Shown: piece by piece, positions 42,122 to 51,532 of the stretch
How positions within the stretch are numbered: the stretch's first letter is position 1
Layout: each line of letters opens with the position of its first letter
NCBI RefSeq assembly: GCF_012516375.2
Contig: NZ_CP051204.2
Coordinates: 3,038,001 to 3,102,000, forward strand
Reading direction: 5' to 3'
DNA: 64,000 nt
Source: Chitinophaga oryzae
GTDB lineage: Bacteria; Bacteroidota; Bacteroidia; Chitinophagales; Chitinophagaceae
Translations under genes and position numbers: made by a program
The notes under the pieces: model-generated
The model's database searches: none
Told to the model about the DNA's origin: nothing
The model's input: only the letters and a program-made list of their open reading frames with translations

Positions 42122-45100
42122 ATGAAGAAATTACTTTTTGCTTTGCTGGCGCTGTGTACAGGAACAGTGCCTCTCTCTGCCCAGTCTTATGTGCCCGGCC
42201 GTCATGATACGAAGATAAAAGTCAGCCCCGGCGTACCGGTACACGCATATACCTTCCGCCCGGGCGACGTACAGCTGCTCGATGGCCCGTTTAAACAAGC
42301 CATGGAGGCGGATGCAGGATACCTGCTGGTCATATCGCCGGACAGGCTGCTGGCAGATTTCCGCAATCATGCGGGCTTAAAAGCAAAAGGAGAACGTTAT
42401 GGCGGCTGGGAATCCACCGGCCTGGCCGGGCATACGCTGGGGCATTACCTGTCGGCCTGCGCCATGCATTACGGAGCCACCGGCGACAAACGGTTCCTGG
42501 ACCGGGTTAATTACATCGTACAGGAGCTGGAGGAATGCCAGCGGCACCGCAAAACCGGCTACATGGGCGCTATCCCGGGAGAAGATACCCTGTGGGCGCA
42601 GGTGAAGGCCGGCAATATCCGTTCCCGCGGATTTGACCTCAACGGCGGCTGGTCGCCCTGGTACACCGTACACAAAATTATGGCCGGCCTGCTGGACGCC
42701 TATCTCTATTGCGATAATAAAAAGGCGCTGACCATCGAAAAAGGAATGGCTGACTGGACCGGCACCATCGTTGATCATCTGCCGGACTCACTGATACAAA
42801 AAATGCTGTTGTGTGAGTATGGCGGCATGAATGATGTGCTGGTCAATACCTATGCGCTGACTGCCGAAAAAAAATACCTGGACATGTCCTTCCGCTTCCA
42901 CGACCGGCGCATCCTGGACTCCCTGGCCGCACAGCTGGACGTGCTGCCCGGCAAACATTCGAATACACAGATACCAAAAGTAATAGGCTGCATCCGTCGT
43001 TATGAACTCACCGGCAGCAGGCAGGACAGCACCATCGCGGCTTTCTTCTGGAACACCGTGACCAGCCACCATTCCTATGCGCCGGGTGGCAACAGCAACT
43101 ACGAATACCTGGGACCTGCGGACAAACTGAACGACCAGCTCACCGACAATACCATGGAGACCTGCAATACGTACAATATGCTGAAGCTGACGCGGCACCT
43201 GTTTGCGCTGCGTCCCGCCGCTAACCTGATGGATTATTACGAACGCGGACTGTACAACCATATCCTGGCTTCACAAAACCATCAGAACGGCATGATGTGT
43301 TATTTTGTTCCGCTGAGGATGGGCGCCCGCAAGGAGTTCAGTGATTCTCTCCATACATTTACCTGCTGCGTAGGCTCCGGCATGGAGAACCATGTGAAAT
43401 ACGGCGAAAGTATTTATTTCGAAGGAGCGGACGGCAGTTTGTATGTGAACCTGTTCATTCCTTCCCGTCTGCACTGGCGCGATAGGGACCTGACCATAGA
43501 ACAGACTACGCAACTGCCGGCGAACGACCAGGTACTGTTCACCATCCGCACGCGGAAGAAAACGGCTGCTTTCCCGCTGCGCATCCGTAAGCCGCGCTGG
43601 GTAAAAGAGGGAATGCAGGTGTTGGTGAACGGTCAGCCACAAACAGACGTCCATGCCGGCGCAGATGGTTATATTTCGCTGGACCGCCCATGGAAGGACG
43701 GCGACCAGGTGACGCTGAAGCTGCCGATGGGCATCTACAGTGAGGCCATGCCGGACAATCCCGGCCGTATCGCTTTGCTTTACGGGCCGGTAGTGCTGGC
43801 CGGCACGCTCGGGGAAAAAGAGCCCGACCCTGTTACCGGTATCCCGGTGCTGGTAACGCCGGAACGGGACGCTGCCCAATGGGTTACCCGCGATCCGCAG
43901 CAACCGCTGGTATTCCATACCAGCAAGGCTGGCCAGCCGCAGGAGCTGCGACTGGTGCCCTTCAGCACCGTACAGCATGAACACTACAGTGTTTACTGGG
44001 ACATTTTCACACCGCAGGAATGGGCGGTACAGCAGGAACGTTATGCCGCAGAGAAGAAAAGACAACAGGAGATAGAAGCCAGTACGGTAGATATATTGCG
44101 CCCCGGCGAAATGCAGCCGGAAAGGGACCATCATTTTACTGCGGATAAAACCAATACCGGGGAAGACCACGGCCGTAAATGGCGTATGGCCGACGATGGG
44201 GGAGCGATGACTTTCACTATGAAGGTGGACAGCAGCGCTGCGAACAGCCTCCTTTGCAATTATTGGGGGATGGACAACCGTTACCGGGCTTTCGATATCT
44301 TTATCGACAACGTAAAGGTGGCCACCGAAGATCTGAACAAGTATAAAGCCAGCAAGTTCTATGAAATCGTTTATCCTTTGCCGTTGGCCGTTACCCGTGG
44401 TAAACAAACGGTGACCGTAAAGCTGCAGGCCCATCCCGGCAACAGTGCCGGACCCGTATACGGCCCCGTAAGAACGATCAGGGGCGCCTTCCCGGGGGCC
44501 GGAGAAGGGAAGACGGATTATCCTATTCAGCCGGTACCTTTTACGCAGGTACATGTCTCCGACAACTTCTGGGCGCCCAAGATAAAAGTGAATGCCGAAG
44601 TGTCTATTCCGTATACGCTGGAGCAATGCAAAAAAACAGGGCGCATCGACAATTTCCTACGAGCGTCCGGCAAGCTCCGCGATGATAAAATGACGGAATA
44701 CACCTTTGATGATACCGACCTGTACAAAGTGATCGAAGGCGCTTCCTATGGTTTGCAGGTACGGAAAAACCCCGAACTGGAAAAATACCTGGATACCCTG
44801 ATCGGCATTATCGGCGCCGCACAGGAAAAAGACGGATACCTGTATACTTTCCGGACGATGAACGCCTCCCATCCTCATACCTGGATGGGCGCCAGGCGCT
44901 GGGAAAAGGAAGAAGACCTGAGCCATGAACTGTATAATTCCGGCCATCTGTTTGAAGCTGCGGTAGCGCATTACCAGGCCACCGGCAAGAGAACGCTGCT
45001 GGACATCGCCATCAGAAATGCCGACCTGCTGGTCAGCGTATTCGGCTTTGGCAGGGAAGAACGTTTTCCCGGTCATCAGATCGTGGAAACCGGGCTCACT

Positions 45101-46849
45101 AAAATGTACCGGGTGACCGGGAAGAAGGAGTACCTGGACCTGGCTAAATTTTTCCTCGATGTCCGCGGGCCCGGTAAGCCTAACAGCGGGGAATACAACC
45201 AGTCGTATAAAAAGGTGATAGAGCAGCATGAGGCGGTAGGACATGCCGTGAGAGCCGCCTACATGTATACCGGTATGGCCGACGTGGCAGCACTGACCGG
45301 CGACCGGCAGTATTTGTCGGCTATCGATGATATCTGGCATGATGTGGTGGAGAAGAAATTATATGTTACCGGCGGCATCGGCGCTACGGGCAACGGGGAA
45401 GCTTTCGGGCAGGCGTACGAGCTGCCTAATATGTCGGCCTACGCAGAAACCTGCGCCTCTATTGCCAACGTGTACTGGAACAGCCGTATGTTCCTCCTGC
45501 ATGGCGACGCCAAATACATCGATGTAATGGAACGCACATTGTACAATGGCTTGCTCAGTGGCGTATCGCTCAGCGGCGACCGCTTTTTTTATCCCAACCC
45601 GCTGGCTTCCATGGGCCAGTATCAGCGCAGCGCCTGGTTTGGCTGCGCCTGTTGTATTTCCAATATGACCCGCTTCCTGCCTTCTATGCCGGGATATATC
45701 TACGGACAGAACGGGAATGACCTGTATGTAAACCTCTTTGTGGGCAATACAGCGGATATAACATTGCCCGCCGGAAAGGTGACGGTCACCCAACAGACCA
45801 ACTATCCATGGGACGGGAAGACGGACATCGCTATCCTTCCTTCCGGGGCTGCCGCTTTTGCGTTGCATATCCGCATCCCGGGCTGGGCGGCCAACAGGCC
45901 GATACCGGGAGATCTATACTTCGACGCGCCCGGAACACAGCAGAAAAAGATCAGCATCCTCCTGAACGGACAACCCGCGCAATACCGTATGGAGAAAGGC
46001 TACGCCGTCATGGAGCGCACCTGGAAAGCAGGAGACAAGATCAGCCTTGATTTCCCGATGGACGTCCAAAAGCTGATGGCCGACAGTATGGTGGAAGCGG
46101 ACAAAAAACGTTTTGCATTACAGCGGGGGCCGCTGGTGTACTGCCTCGAAGGGCCGGACAATAAAGACGGCGCCGTACAGAATATCGTGGTGGATAAAAA
46201 TGCAGCAGTGAAGGCCGTTTACAAACCTTCTCTGCTGAATGGGGTTACGGTGCTGGAAATGAAAGGCACGTCGTCCCGCCGGCAGGCAAACAAGGATGCG
46301 CTGGTAAAGTCGGTACAAACGGTAACGGCTATCCCGTATTATGCCTGGGCTAACCGCGGTCCCGGCGAAATGACGGTATGGGTCCCCTATGAAGCGTCGG
46401 CTGCCCGCCCTACACCGGCGCCCTCCATCGCTTCAAAAAGTAAGGTCAGCGCTTCCGCTACCAACAAAAAAATGTATGTGGCGCTGAACGACCAGTATGA
46501 TCCGATGTCTTCAAAAGACAACAGCGCTCCGTATTTTCACTGGTGGCCCAAACAAGGTACACAGGAATGGGTACAGTACGATTTCGACCAGGAATATACT
46601 GTTTCTTCTTCCGGTGTGTACTGGTATGATGACGGTCCTTTCGGCGGTTGCCGCGTACCGGCGTCCTGGAAGTTGTTTTACAAAAAAGGCGAAGAATGGT
46701 TGCCGGTAAAGAATACCGGCAACTACGGTACTGCGAAAGACGGGTATAACTCCGTGCAGTTTGAGCCGGTGAAAACATCCGCGCTTAAAATGGAGGTGCA
46801 GCTGCCGGCCGAAAATTCTTCCGGTATACTGGAATGGCGGGTGAAGTGA
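42122..46849 (+). CDS. Double GH127-like beta-L-arabinofuranosidase
   Basis: A 1575-residue exported protein (signal KKLLFALLALCTGTVPLSAQ) with two full catalytic modules. Module 1 (about 30-650) has METC (E346, C348), CC at 415-416 in FTCCVGSG, and E328. It is followed by a DUF6805-like beta domain (about 650-790). Module 2 (about 800-1420) has AETC (E1109, C1111), CACC (C1175, C1177, C1178) and E1093 in GEAFG. In GH127 HypBA1 the zinc site is E338, C340, C417, C418 with catalytic C417 and E322, and module 2 reproduces the 16-residue E-E spacing. A discoidin-like domain ends the protein (about 1440-1575). Both modules therefore look active. Module 1 is closer to the GH146/GH127-with-DUF6805 type and module 2 to classic GH127. 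It stops 10 bases before the convergent EPS operon. Confidence 0.88.
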   Translation: MKKLLFALLALCTGTVPLSAQSYVPGRHDTKIKVSPGVPVHAYTFRPGDVQLLDGPFKQAMEADAGYLLVISPDRLLADFRNHAGLKAKGERYGGWESTGLAGHTLGHYLSACAMHYGATGDKRFLDRVNYIVQELEECQRHRKTGYMGAIPGEDTLWAQVKAGNIRSRGFDLNGGWSPWYTVHKIMAGLLDAYLYCDNKKALTIEKGMADWTGTIVDHLPDSLIQKMLLCEYGGMNDVLVNTYALTAEKKYLDMSFRFHDRRILDSLAAQLDVLPGKHSNTQIPKVIGCIRRYELTGSRQDSTIAAFFWNTVTSHHSYAPGGNSNYEYLGPADKLNDQLTDNTMETCNTYNMLKLTRHLFALRPAANLMDYYERGLYNHILASQNHQNGMMCYFVPLRMGARKEFSDSLHTFTCCVGSGMENHVKYGESIYFEGADGSLYVNLFIPSRLHWRDRDLTIEQTTQLPANDQVLFTIRTRKKTAAFPLRIRKPRWVKEGMQVLVNGQPQTDVHAGADGYISLDRPWKDGDQVTLKLPMGIYSEAMPDNPGRIALLYGPVVLAGTLGEKEPDPVTGIPVLVTPERDAAQWVTRDPQQPLVFHTSKAGQPQELRLVPFSTVQHEHYSVYWDIFTPQEWAVQQERYAAEKKRQQEIEASTVDILRPGEMQPERDHHFTADKTNTGEDHGRKWRMADDGGAMTFTMKVDSSAANSLLCNYWGMDNRYRAFDIFIDNVKVATEDLNKYKASKFYEIVYPLPLAVTRGKQTVTVKLQAHPGNSAGPVYGPVRTIRGAFPGAGEGKTDYPIQPVPFTQVHVSDNFWAPKIKVNAEVSIPYTLEQCKKTGRIDNFLRASGKLRDDKMTEYTFDDTDLYKVIEGASYGLQVRKNPELEKYLDTLIGIIGAAQEKDGYLYTFRTMNASHPHTWMGARRWEKEEDLSHELYNSGHLFEAAVAHYQATGKRTLLDIAIRNADLLVSVFGFGREERFPGHQIVETGLTKMYRVTGKKEYLDLAKFFLDVRGPGKPNSGEYNQSYKKVIEQHEAVGHAVRAAYMYTGMADVAALTGDRQYLSAIDDIWHDVVEKKLYVTGGIGATGNGEAFGQAYELPNMSAYAETCASIANVYWNSRMFLLHGDAKYIDVMERTLYNGLLSGVSLSGDRFFYPNPLASMGQYQRSAWFGCACCISNMTRFLPSMPGYIYGQNGNDLYVNLFVGNTADITLPAGKVTVTQQTNYPWDGKTDIAILPSGAAAFALHIRIPGWAANRPIPGDLYFDAPGTQQKKISILLNGQPAQYRMEKGYAVMERTWKAGDKISLDFPMDVQKLMADSMVEADKKRFALQRGPLVYCLEGPDNKDGAVQNIVVDKNAAVKAVYKPSLLNGVTVLEMKGTSSRRQANKDALVKSVQTVTAIPYYAWANRGPGEMTVWVPYEASAARPTPAPSIASKSKVSASATNKKMYVALNDQYDPMSSKDNSAPYFHWWPKQGTQEWVQYDFDQEYTVSSSGVYWYDDGPFGGCRVPASWKLFYKKGEEWLPVKNTGNYGTAKDGYNSVQFEPVKTSALKMEVQLPAENSSGILEWRVK

Positions 46850-46859
46850 CGGACGGCCA

Positions 46860-48245
46860 TCAAAACGCATTTTCTTCTCCGCGGATGGTATTCCGGACCG
46901 TTAAAAATATAATACGGAGGTCCAGGTACAGGGACCAGTTTTCCATGTACCATATGTCATGCTCAATTCTCCTGCGCAGATGTAATTCGTCGGTGATTTC
47001 CCCCCGCAAACCGCTGACCTGTGCCCAGCCGGTGATACCTGGTTTCAGGAAATGGCGGATCATATACTGTTGTATCGCCCGGGAGTATTCTTCGGTATGA
47101 CGCAGCATATGGGGCCGTGGTCCTACTATCGACATATGTCCCATCCAGACATTGAGGAATTGCGGCATCTCGTCCAGGTTGGTTTTACGAAGTATACGGC
47201 CTATCCGTGTGAAGCGGCTGTCGTGCCGCGTTGCCTGTTTGGCATCAGCATCCTTGTTCACATGCATGCTGCGCAATTTCAAACAGGGAAAATTCTGGTT
47301 ATTGCGGCCGGTACGATACTGGATAAAGAATACCGGTCCTGCCGATTCCAGCCTGATCAGCAGCGCCAGCAACGGAATCAGCCAGCTTAGGATGAAGATG
47401 ATCACCAAGCTGCTGAATACAATATCAAATATCCGTTTCCGTATCCGGTTGGCGATATCGTCCAGTGGCTCAGCGCGCAACGAGATAATCGGGATATTAT
47501 TGAAATAGTCCACGAAGATCTGCCGGTTTACAAACAACTTGAAGTCCGGCACAAAGCGGAAGTGGATCAGGTTCAATTCAGCTTCCCTGGCCAGGGTATA
47601 CAGGTACGGAAATTTCTCGGGCGATAGGGTAGAGTAGATTTCGCGGATGTTATTGGACTGCGCATAAGGTACACATGCTTCCAGGTTGCCGATCACCGGG
47701 TAGTACGACAGCTCATGCACATTGCTGTGTTCTTCAAAATAACCTTCGAATTTGAGGTTGCTGTTGTCTTCCAGCAGTTTGCCCGCCAGCTCTTTCGAGA
47801 GATCGTTATATCCCAGGATCACCACTTTTTTCTCTACCCCCCTGCGATGCATGATGTGATTGGTGACCCGGTAAAAAGTCCAGCGGCCCAGTAACGCCAT
47901 CAGGATAAAGCCTGTACAATAAATGAGAATGAACAGGCGGGAGTACAGTTGTTTGGAGAGAAACAGGAACAGCAGCAACAATAGTAAATACAACAGTATG
48001 CTCTGTACCGTTTTTCGCGCGATACGGTCAAACGACAATTGCTGGCTCAGGAAATAGATGCCGGTCGTATACAGCGCCACCATCCAGGAGAGGTTGGACG
48101 CTACAAGGAAAATGTCTGCGTTGATGTCCTGCATGCGATCATATCGCTGTAGCCAGGCGCTGCTGAGGAAAAACAGCGCATTCAGGAAAATAAAGTCCAG
48201 CACGATCAACTGGATGCTGCAAATTTTAAGATATCGGTTCAACAT
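46860..48245 (-). CDS. Polyprenyl-phosphate sugar phosphotransferase, WcaJ-like
   Basis: A 461-residue inner-membrane enzyme that starts an exopolysaccharide repeat by transferring a sugar-1-phosphate from a UDP-sugar to undecaprenyl phosphate. The N-terminal half has about four membrane segments and a Rossmann-like insert ('KKVVILGYNDLSKELAGKLLEDN'). After a membrane hairpin near 275-295 comes the catalytic domain 'KRIFDIVFSSLVIIFI', 'GPVFFIQYRTGRNNQNFPCLKLRSM', 'RFTRIGRILRKTNLDEMPQFLNVWMGHMSIVGPRP' and 'KPGITGWAQVSGLRGE'. This is the WcaJ/CpsE architecture, normally specific for glucose or galactose. It is the last gene of the EPS operon, 27 bases after the WcaI-like gene. Confidence 0.93.
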   Translation of the reverse strand: MLNRYLKICSIQLIVLDFIFLNALFFLSSAWLQRYDRMQDINADIFLVASNLSWMVALYTTGIYFLSQQLSFDRIARKTVQSILLYLLLLLLFLFLSKQLYSRLFILIYCTGFILMALLGRWTFYRVTNHIMHRRGVEKKVVILGYNDLSKELAGKLLEDNSNLKFEGYFEEHSNVHELSYYPVIGNLEACVPYAQSNNIREIYSTLSPEKFPYLYTLAREAELNLIHFRFVPDFKLFVNRQIFVDYFNNIPIISLRAEPLDDIANRIRKRIFDIVFSSLVIIFILSWLIPLLALLIRLESAGPVFFIQYRTGRNNQNFPCLKLRSMHVNKDADAKQATRHDSRFTRIGRILRKTNLDEMPQFLNVWMGHMSIVGPRPHMLRHTEEYSRAIQQYMIRHFLKPGITGWAQVSGLRGEITDELHLRRRIEHDIWYMENWSLYLDLRIIFLTVRNTIRGEENAF

Positions 48246-48272
48246 AAAAGAGATGGTTGATCAATAAAAAAG

Positions 48273-49496
48273 CTATGCTACCTGTTCTTTAAAGCGTGTC
48301 ATTACGGCCGAAATGGAGAGGTGGGCCGCTGCATAATCGCGAGCGTTTCTCGCAATATCAGCCGTGTTTTCCCATAGTGCCTTCCCAATACCAGCCTGCA
48401 ATGCTTCCTGGTTTTCGGCGTCTATTAGTATACCGATGTTATGGCTGCGTACCAGTTCATGCAAACCGGTGCCGGCATTGGCCGTGATCAGTGCTATGCC
48501 GCCTACTGCCAGTATGGTAGTGAGTTTGGACGGCATTACCAGGTCACTGGCGTGTGACTTTTGGATGACCAGGTGCACGTCGGCCATGTTCAGGAAACGA
48601 TTGAACTGTTCTGCAGGCTGCAGTGGTAAGAAAATTGTGTTCTTTAACTGCATTTGTGCTGCCATCTGTTCCAGTTTGATCTTGTAAGGTCCGGAACCAC
48701 AGATCAGAAATTTTACCTCCGGGCGATGTTGCCATGTTGCCGCTGCGTGCAGCAATGATTCCAGTCCCTGCTTTTCGCCGATGGCACCGGAATACAACAC
48801 AATTTTATCGGTGGCCGAAAACCCAAATGCTTCTTTCAAAGCCGCCCTGTCCGTTAAGGGATGAAACTTTGTTATGTCCACCCAGTTGGGAAACAGCAGG
48901 ACTTCCCTACCGGTCTTATCGCTTATTTTCCGGATCATGCCATCCGCGATGCTGCTTACATGGTCTGCATTGCGCAGGATCAGTTGCTCCAGTTTCAGCA
49001 TCATGCTGATAAGGCGTTTTGACCGGATCATGGCTAAATCCCTGGCGGCCTCTATCTGCAGGTCTTGCACATGGTATACAACGGCAGCGCCGCGCAACTT
49101 TTTGTAAAGCACTGCCAGCAGGCCCAGGTGGAACGGAGGAGCTACCGTAATGACGATGTCAAATTTGCGGGCGCCTATCAGCTGCAGGACTTTTATAAAG
49201 GCCGATGCAATGAAGGATGCGTCCTGCAATATCCGCTTCTTGCCGGAAGGCGTGGCTGGCACATACTGCGGGCACCGGTATATGGTAATGTTCCCGGCCA
49301 CTTCTTTTTTAAACCGCTTTTTTATGCGGTCATAGGGAGGCTGCACCGCCCATTGCGGATAATAAGGATAGGTGGTGATAACCGTACAGTCATAACCATT
49401 ATTTGCCAGCCAGCTGATCATTTCACCATTGTATTTTCCGATGCCGGTTGGCTCCGGTGAAAAATTCCCGCCTATCAGTAGTACGCGTTTAGCCAT
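48273..49496 (-). CDS. WcaI-like glycosyltransferase
   Basis: A 407-residue GT4-type enzyme. The N-terminus 'KRVLLIGGNFSPEPTGIGKYNGEMISWLANNGYDCTVITTYPYYP' is the WcaI family signature, familiar from colanic acid clusters, where WcaI adds an early sugar to the lipid-linked chain. The C-terminal donor-binding half has 'VLYSGAIGEKQGLESLLHAA' and 'LVMPSKLTTILAVGGIALITA', the GT4 glycine-rich loop and an ESK-like site in which SKL replaces the usual EAM/EGL. It lies between the Wzi and WcaJ homologues with short gaps, so it is part of the operon. Confidence 0.9.
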   Translation of the reverse strand: MAKRVLLIGGNFSPEPTGIGKYNGEMISWLANNGYDCTVITTYPYYPQWAVQPPYDRIKKRFKKEVAGNITIYRCPQYVPATPSGKKRILQDASFIASAFIKVLQLIGARKFDIVITVAPPFHLGLLAVLYKKLRGAAVVYHVQDLQIEAARDLAMIRSKRLISMMLKLEQLILRNADHVSSIADGMIRKISDKTGREVLLFPNWVDITKFHPLTDRAALKEAFGFSATDKIVLYSGAIGEKQGLESLLHAAATWQHRPEVKFLICGSGPYKIKLEQMAAQMQLKNTIFLPLQPAEQFNRFLNMADVHLVIQKSHASDLVMPSKLTTILAVGGIALITANAGTGLHELVRSHNIGILIDAENQEALQAGIGKALWENTADIARNARDYAAAHLSISAVMTRFKEQVA

Positions 49497-49514
49497 ATAC
49501 GTTATATTTAGATC

Positions 49515-50948
49515 CTATTTCTTCCAGCTCCACAGTATCCCCATCATAAACCCGGCGTTATCGGTCAGCTGGCCTTTGTCTACCGCTACGGCTGCGGTGA
49601 GTGTGATCCCTTTTCCGGGCAGCACGTAGTGGACTTCTTCCAGCATATACCACTGGCTTTTGGCCGGGGTAAAAAGTGCCGGGTTGGTATAAGTACCGTA
49701 ATTCTTTGTATAAGTGATCAGCGTTCTGCCTGCCAGCTGTGCCGTGAGTTGGTACTGCAGCCCGATATGTCCGCCTACGATACGATTATTGATGATATTG
49801 CCGCCTTTCCCGCGGAGGGAATCTTTGGGCAGGTCCCAGTCCATCGGCTTGATGCCGGCGAAATAATGTTGTCCCCTGTTTCTGTCTATGAACAGCGGTG
49901 TGCCAATAATGCGATCGTGGTAATCCCAACCGGTAAGGTACACGCCATTGTTATAGTAGCTTTCCCTGAGCCGTTGCAGATAAAAGTCATTCGACTGTTT
50001 GGTGTAAATAAATTCTGCGGTTATTTTTTTCAGCCAGCTGCGCGGTTTTTTATTGGTAAAGGCGATGCCCAGCAGCCGGTCGATGTTCCGGATATCGATG
50101 CCCTGTCCCGATTCGAAGGGCGTCTGCTGATAGAGGTGCAGCGCCAGTTGTTCGTTTTCCCAGTCTATTCCGCCTTCAATGACTCCCCGGTGATCGCCCG
50201 GTCTGTTGGGTTGTATCGCCGTGTTACCTACGGTGCCGTCGTCTTTTGTTTTCACCAGCAATACGTCCATAAATCCTTGCCAGCTGCGGGTGATGGGAGG
50301 GAGGTCTTTACGGTGTCCTCCCCATACGGCATAATGTTGTATGCCGCCAAATAGTTTGAGTTTGTTTTTCCCGATACGGAGATAAAAATTCTTTTCGTGC
50401 AGCCACGCATTTTTGATGAATTGTTTTTCTCCCATCCAGCCGTGGCTGATCAGGCCTTTGAACTGCAGCCAGCCGTTGAGGAAAGGGACATTTGTGTATT
50501 TGGTTACCGCCAGCCCTACCTTCGGGATGGGCAGCGCATTACCGCTGACGCCCAGGGAGCCGCTGCCCAGCAACGGATCTGATTCTCCAATGATTTCTTC
50601 GTACCGTCCCGCCCTGATCTCCCAGTTTTTATATCCTGCTTTTACGTAACCTTGTTCGATAAAGGTGTGCCCCCCGTGGTTGTTGTTATAGACATCGAGC
50701 CCATACTTTACATAGAAATGTTCCTGCCATACCTGCTGGTTGCTGAAGCCCACGTGTACAGACACATCTCCTTTACGGTCGCTGATGGTCCCAAAGCGGT
50801 TGGACAGCAGCCATAGCGGCATGTAATCTTTGGTAGCGATGGTCCCTGTTGCGCCGGCATGGACTTTAAGCGAGTCTGTTAGCCTTTGCTGCGCCCGCAA
50901 ACCATAGCTCACGCAGATCAGCAGTAATAGTGCAGTGCTCATTTTCAT
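49515..50948 (-). CDS. Wzi-like capsule assembly outer-membrane protein
   Basis: A 477-residue exported protein with signal KMSTALLLLICVSYGLRAQ and many alternating amphipathic strands, as in the 18-strand barrel of Wzi. Segments 'GYKNWEIRAGRYEEIIG', 'PFLNGWLQFKGLISHGWMG' and 'LKLFGGIQHYAVWGGHR' fit the capsule-assembly Wzi family. Wzi acts as a surface lectin that anchors exported capsule polysaccharide to the cell, so this operon may make a cell-bound layer. Its start shares ATGA with the stop of the WcaF-like gene (4-base overlap), showing translational coupling. Confidence 0.9.
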   Translation of the reverse strand: MKMSTALLLLICVSYGLRAQQRLTDSLKVHAGATGTIATKDYMPLWLLSNRFGTISDRKGDVSVHVGFSNQQVWQEHFYVKYGLDVYNNNHGGHTFIEQGYVKAGYKNWEIRAGRYEEIIGESDPLLGSGSLGVSGNALPIPKVGLAVTKYTNVPFLNGWLQFKGLISHGWMGEKQFIKNAWLHEKNFYLRIGKNKLKLFGGIQHYAVWGGHRKDLPPITRSWQGFMDVLLVKTKDDGTVGNTAIQPNRPGDHRGVIEGGIDWENEQLALHLYQQTPFESGQGIDIRNIDRLLGIAFTNKKPRSWLKKITAEFIYTKQSNDFYLQRLRESYYNNGVYLTGWDYHDRIIGTPLFIDRNRGQHYFAGIKPMDWDLPKDSLRGKGGNIINNRIVGGHIGLQYQLTAQLAGRTLITYTKNYGTYTNPALFTPAKSQWYMLEEVHYVLPGKGITLTAAVAVDKGQLTDNAGFMMGILWSWKK

Positions 50949-51526
50949 ATGGCCGCTGCATTTAGAAAGGTGACCGAATGAGATGTCATTTCCCGGGTAC
51001 GGACGGGGAGCGCGGGATTACCGGAATAAATCATCCAGGGCTGTAAGTCCCTTGATGCCACGGCATTTACGGTCAGCACGCTATGAGAGCCGCATGTCAC
51101 GCCTGCGCAGACTACCGCCATAGCGCCAATCCAGGCCCCGCTTTCGATATGGATTTTTCCCAACCGGTAAGGGAAATCAGGCCGTTTGTAGTCGTGGTTG
51201 CCCGTCAGCAGCAGGGCGCCCTGGGAGATACAGACATCGTCCCCCAGCGTTACATCTTCCAGGTTGTCTATCCAGACGCCTTCTCCCAACCAGCAATGGT
51301 CACCGATGGTCAGCCGCCAGGGGTACTTGATCCGCACTTTTGTTTTAATCACCAACCCTTTGCCGATGGTGGCGCCAAATAGCCTTAGCAGCCCCCTTTT
51401 CATCGCATAGGGCCAGGGGAGGGCGCTGTTGAGCACATAGTAGTTGCAAAAGTACCAGGCCAGCACTTTCCATTTGGGACCGGCATGGTAGGTGCCGGTG
51501 TTAAAAGCTGCAAGATTGGTTTTCAT
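50945..51526 (-). CDS. WcaF-like sugar O-acetyltransferase
   Basis: A 193-residue cytoplasmic enzyme of the hexapeptide-repeat (left-handed beta helix) family. The opening 'LAAFNTGTYHAGPKWKVLAWYFCNYYVLNSALPWPYAMKRGLLRLFGA' identifies the WcaF branch, and 'IGDHCWLGEGVWIDNLEDVTLGDDVCISQGALLLTGNHDY' followed by 'IGAMAVVCAGVTCGSHSV' gives the helix with the catalytic histidine in GNHDY. It would acetylate a sugar of the repeat unit using acetyl-CoA. It overlaps the Wzi-like gene by four bases and starts six bases after the GT2 gene's end. Confidence 0.92.
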   Translation of the reverse strand: MKTNLAAFNTGTYHAGPKWKVLAWYFCNYYVLNSALPWPYAMKRGLLRLFGATIGKGLVIKTKVRIKYPWRLTIGDHCWLGEGVWIDNLEDVTLGDDVCISQGALLLTGNHDYKRPDFPYRLGKIHIESGAWIGAMAVVCAGVTCGSHSVLTVNAVASRDLQPWMIYSGNPALPVRTREMTSHSVTFLNAAAI

Positions 51527-51532
51527 GTGATA

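Noticed and set aside
43271..44626. 451-codon leftward frame opposite the double GH127 gene
   Set aside because: Antisense shadow in a GC-rich gene; no family motif, high His/Arg content.
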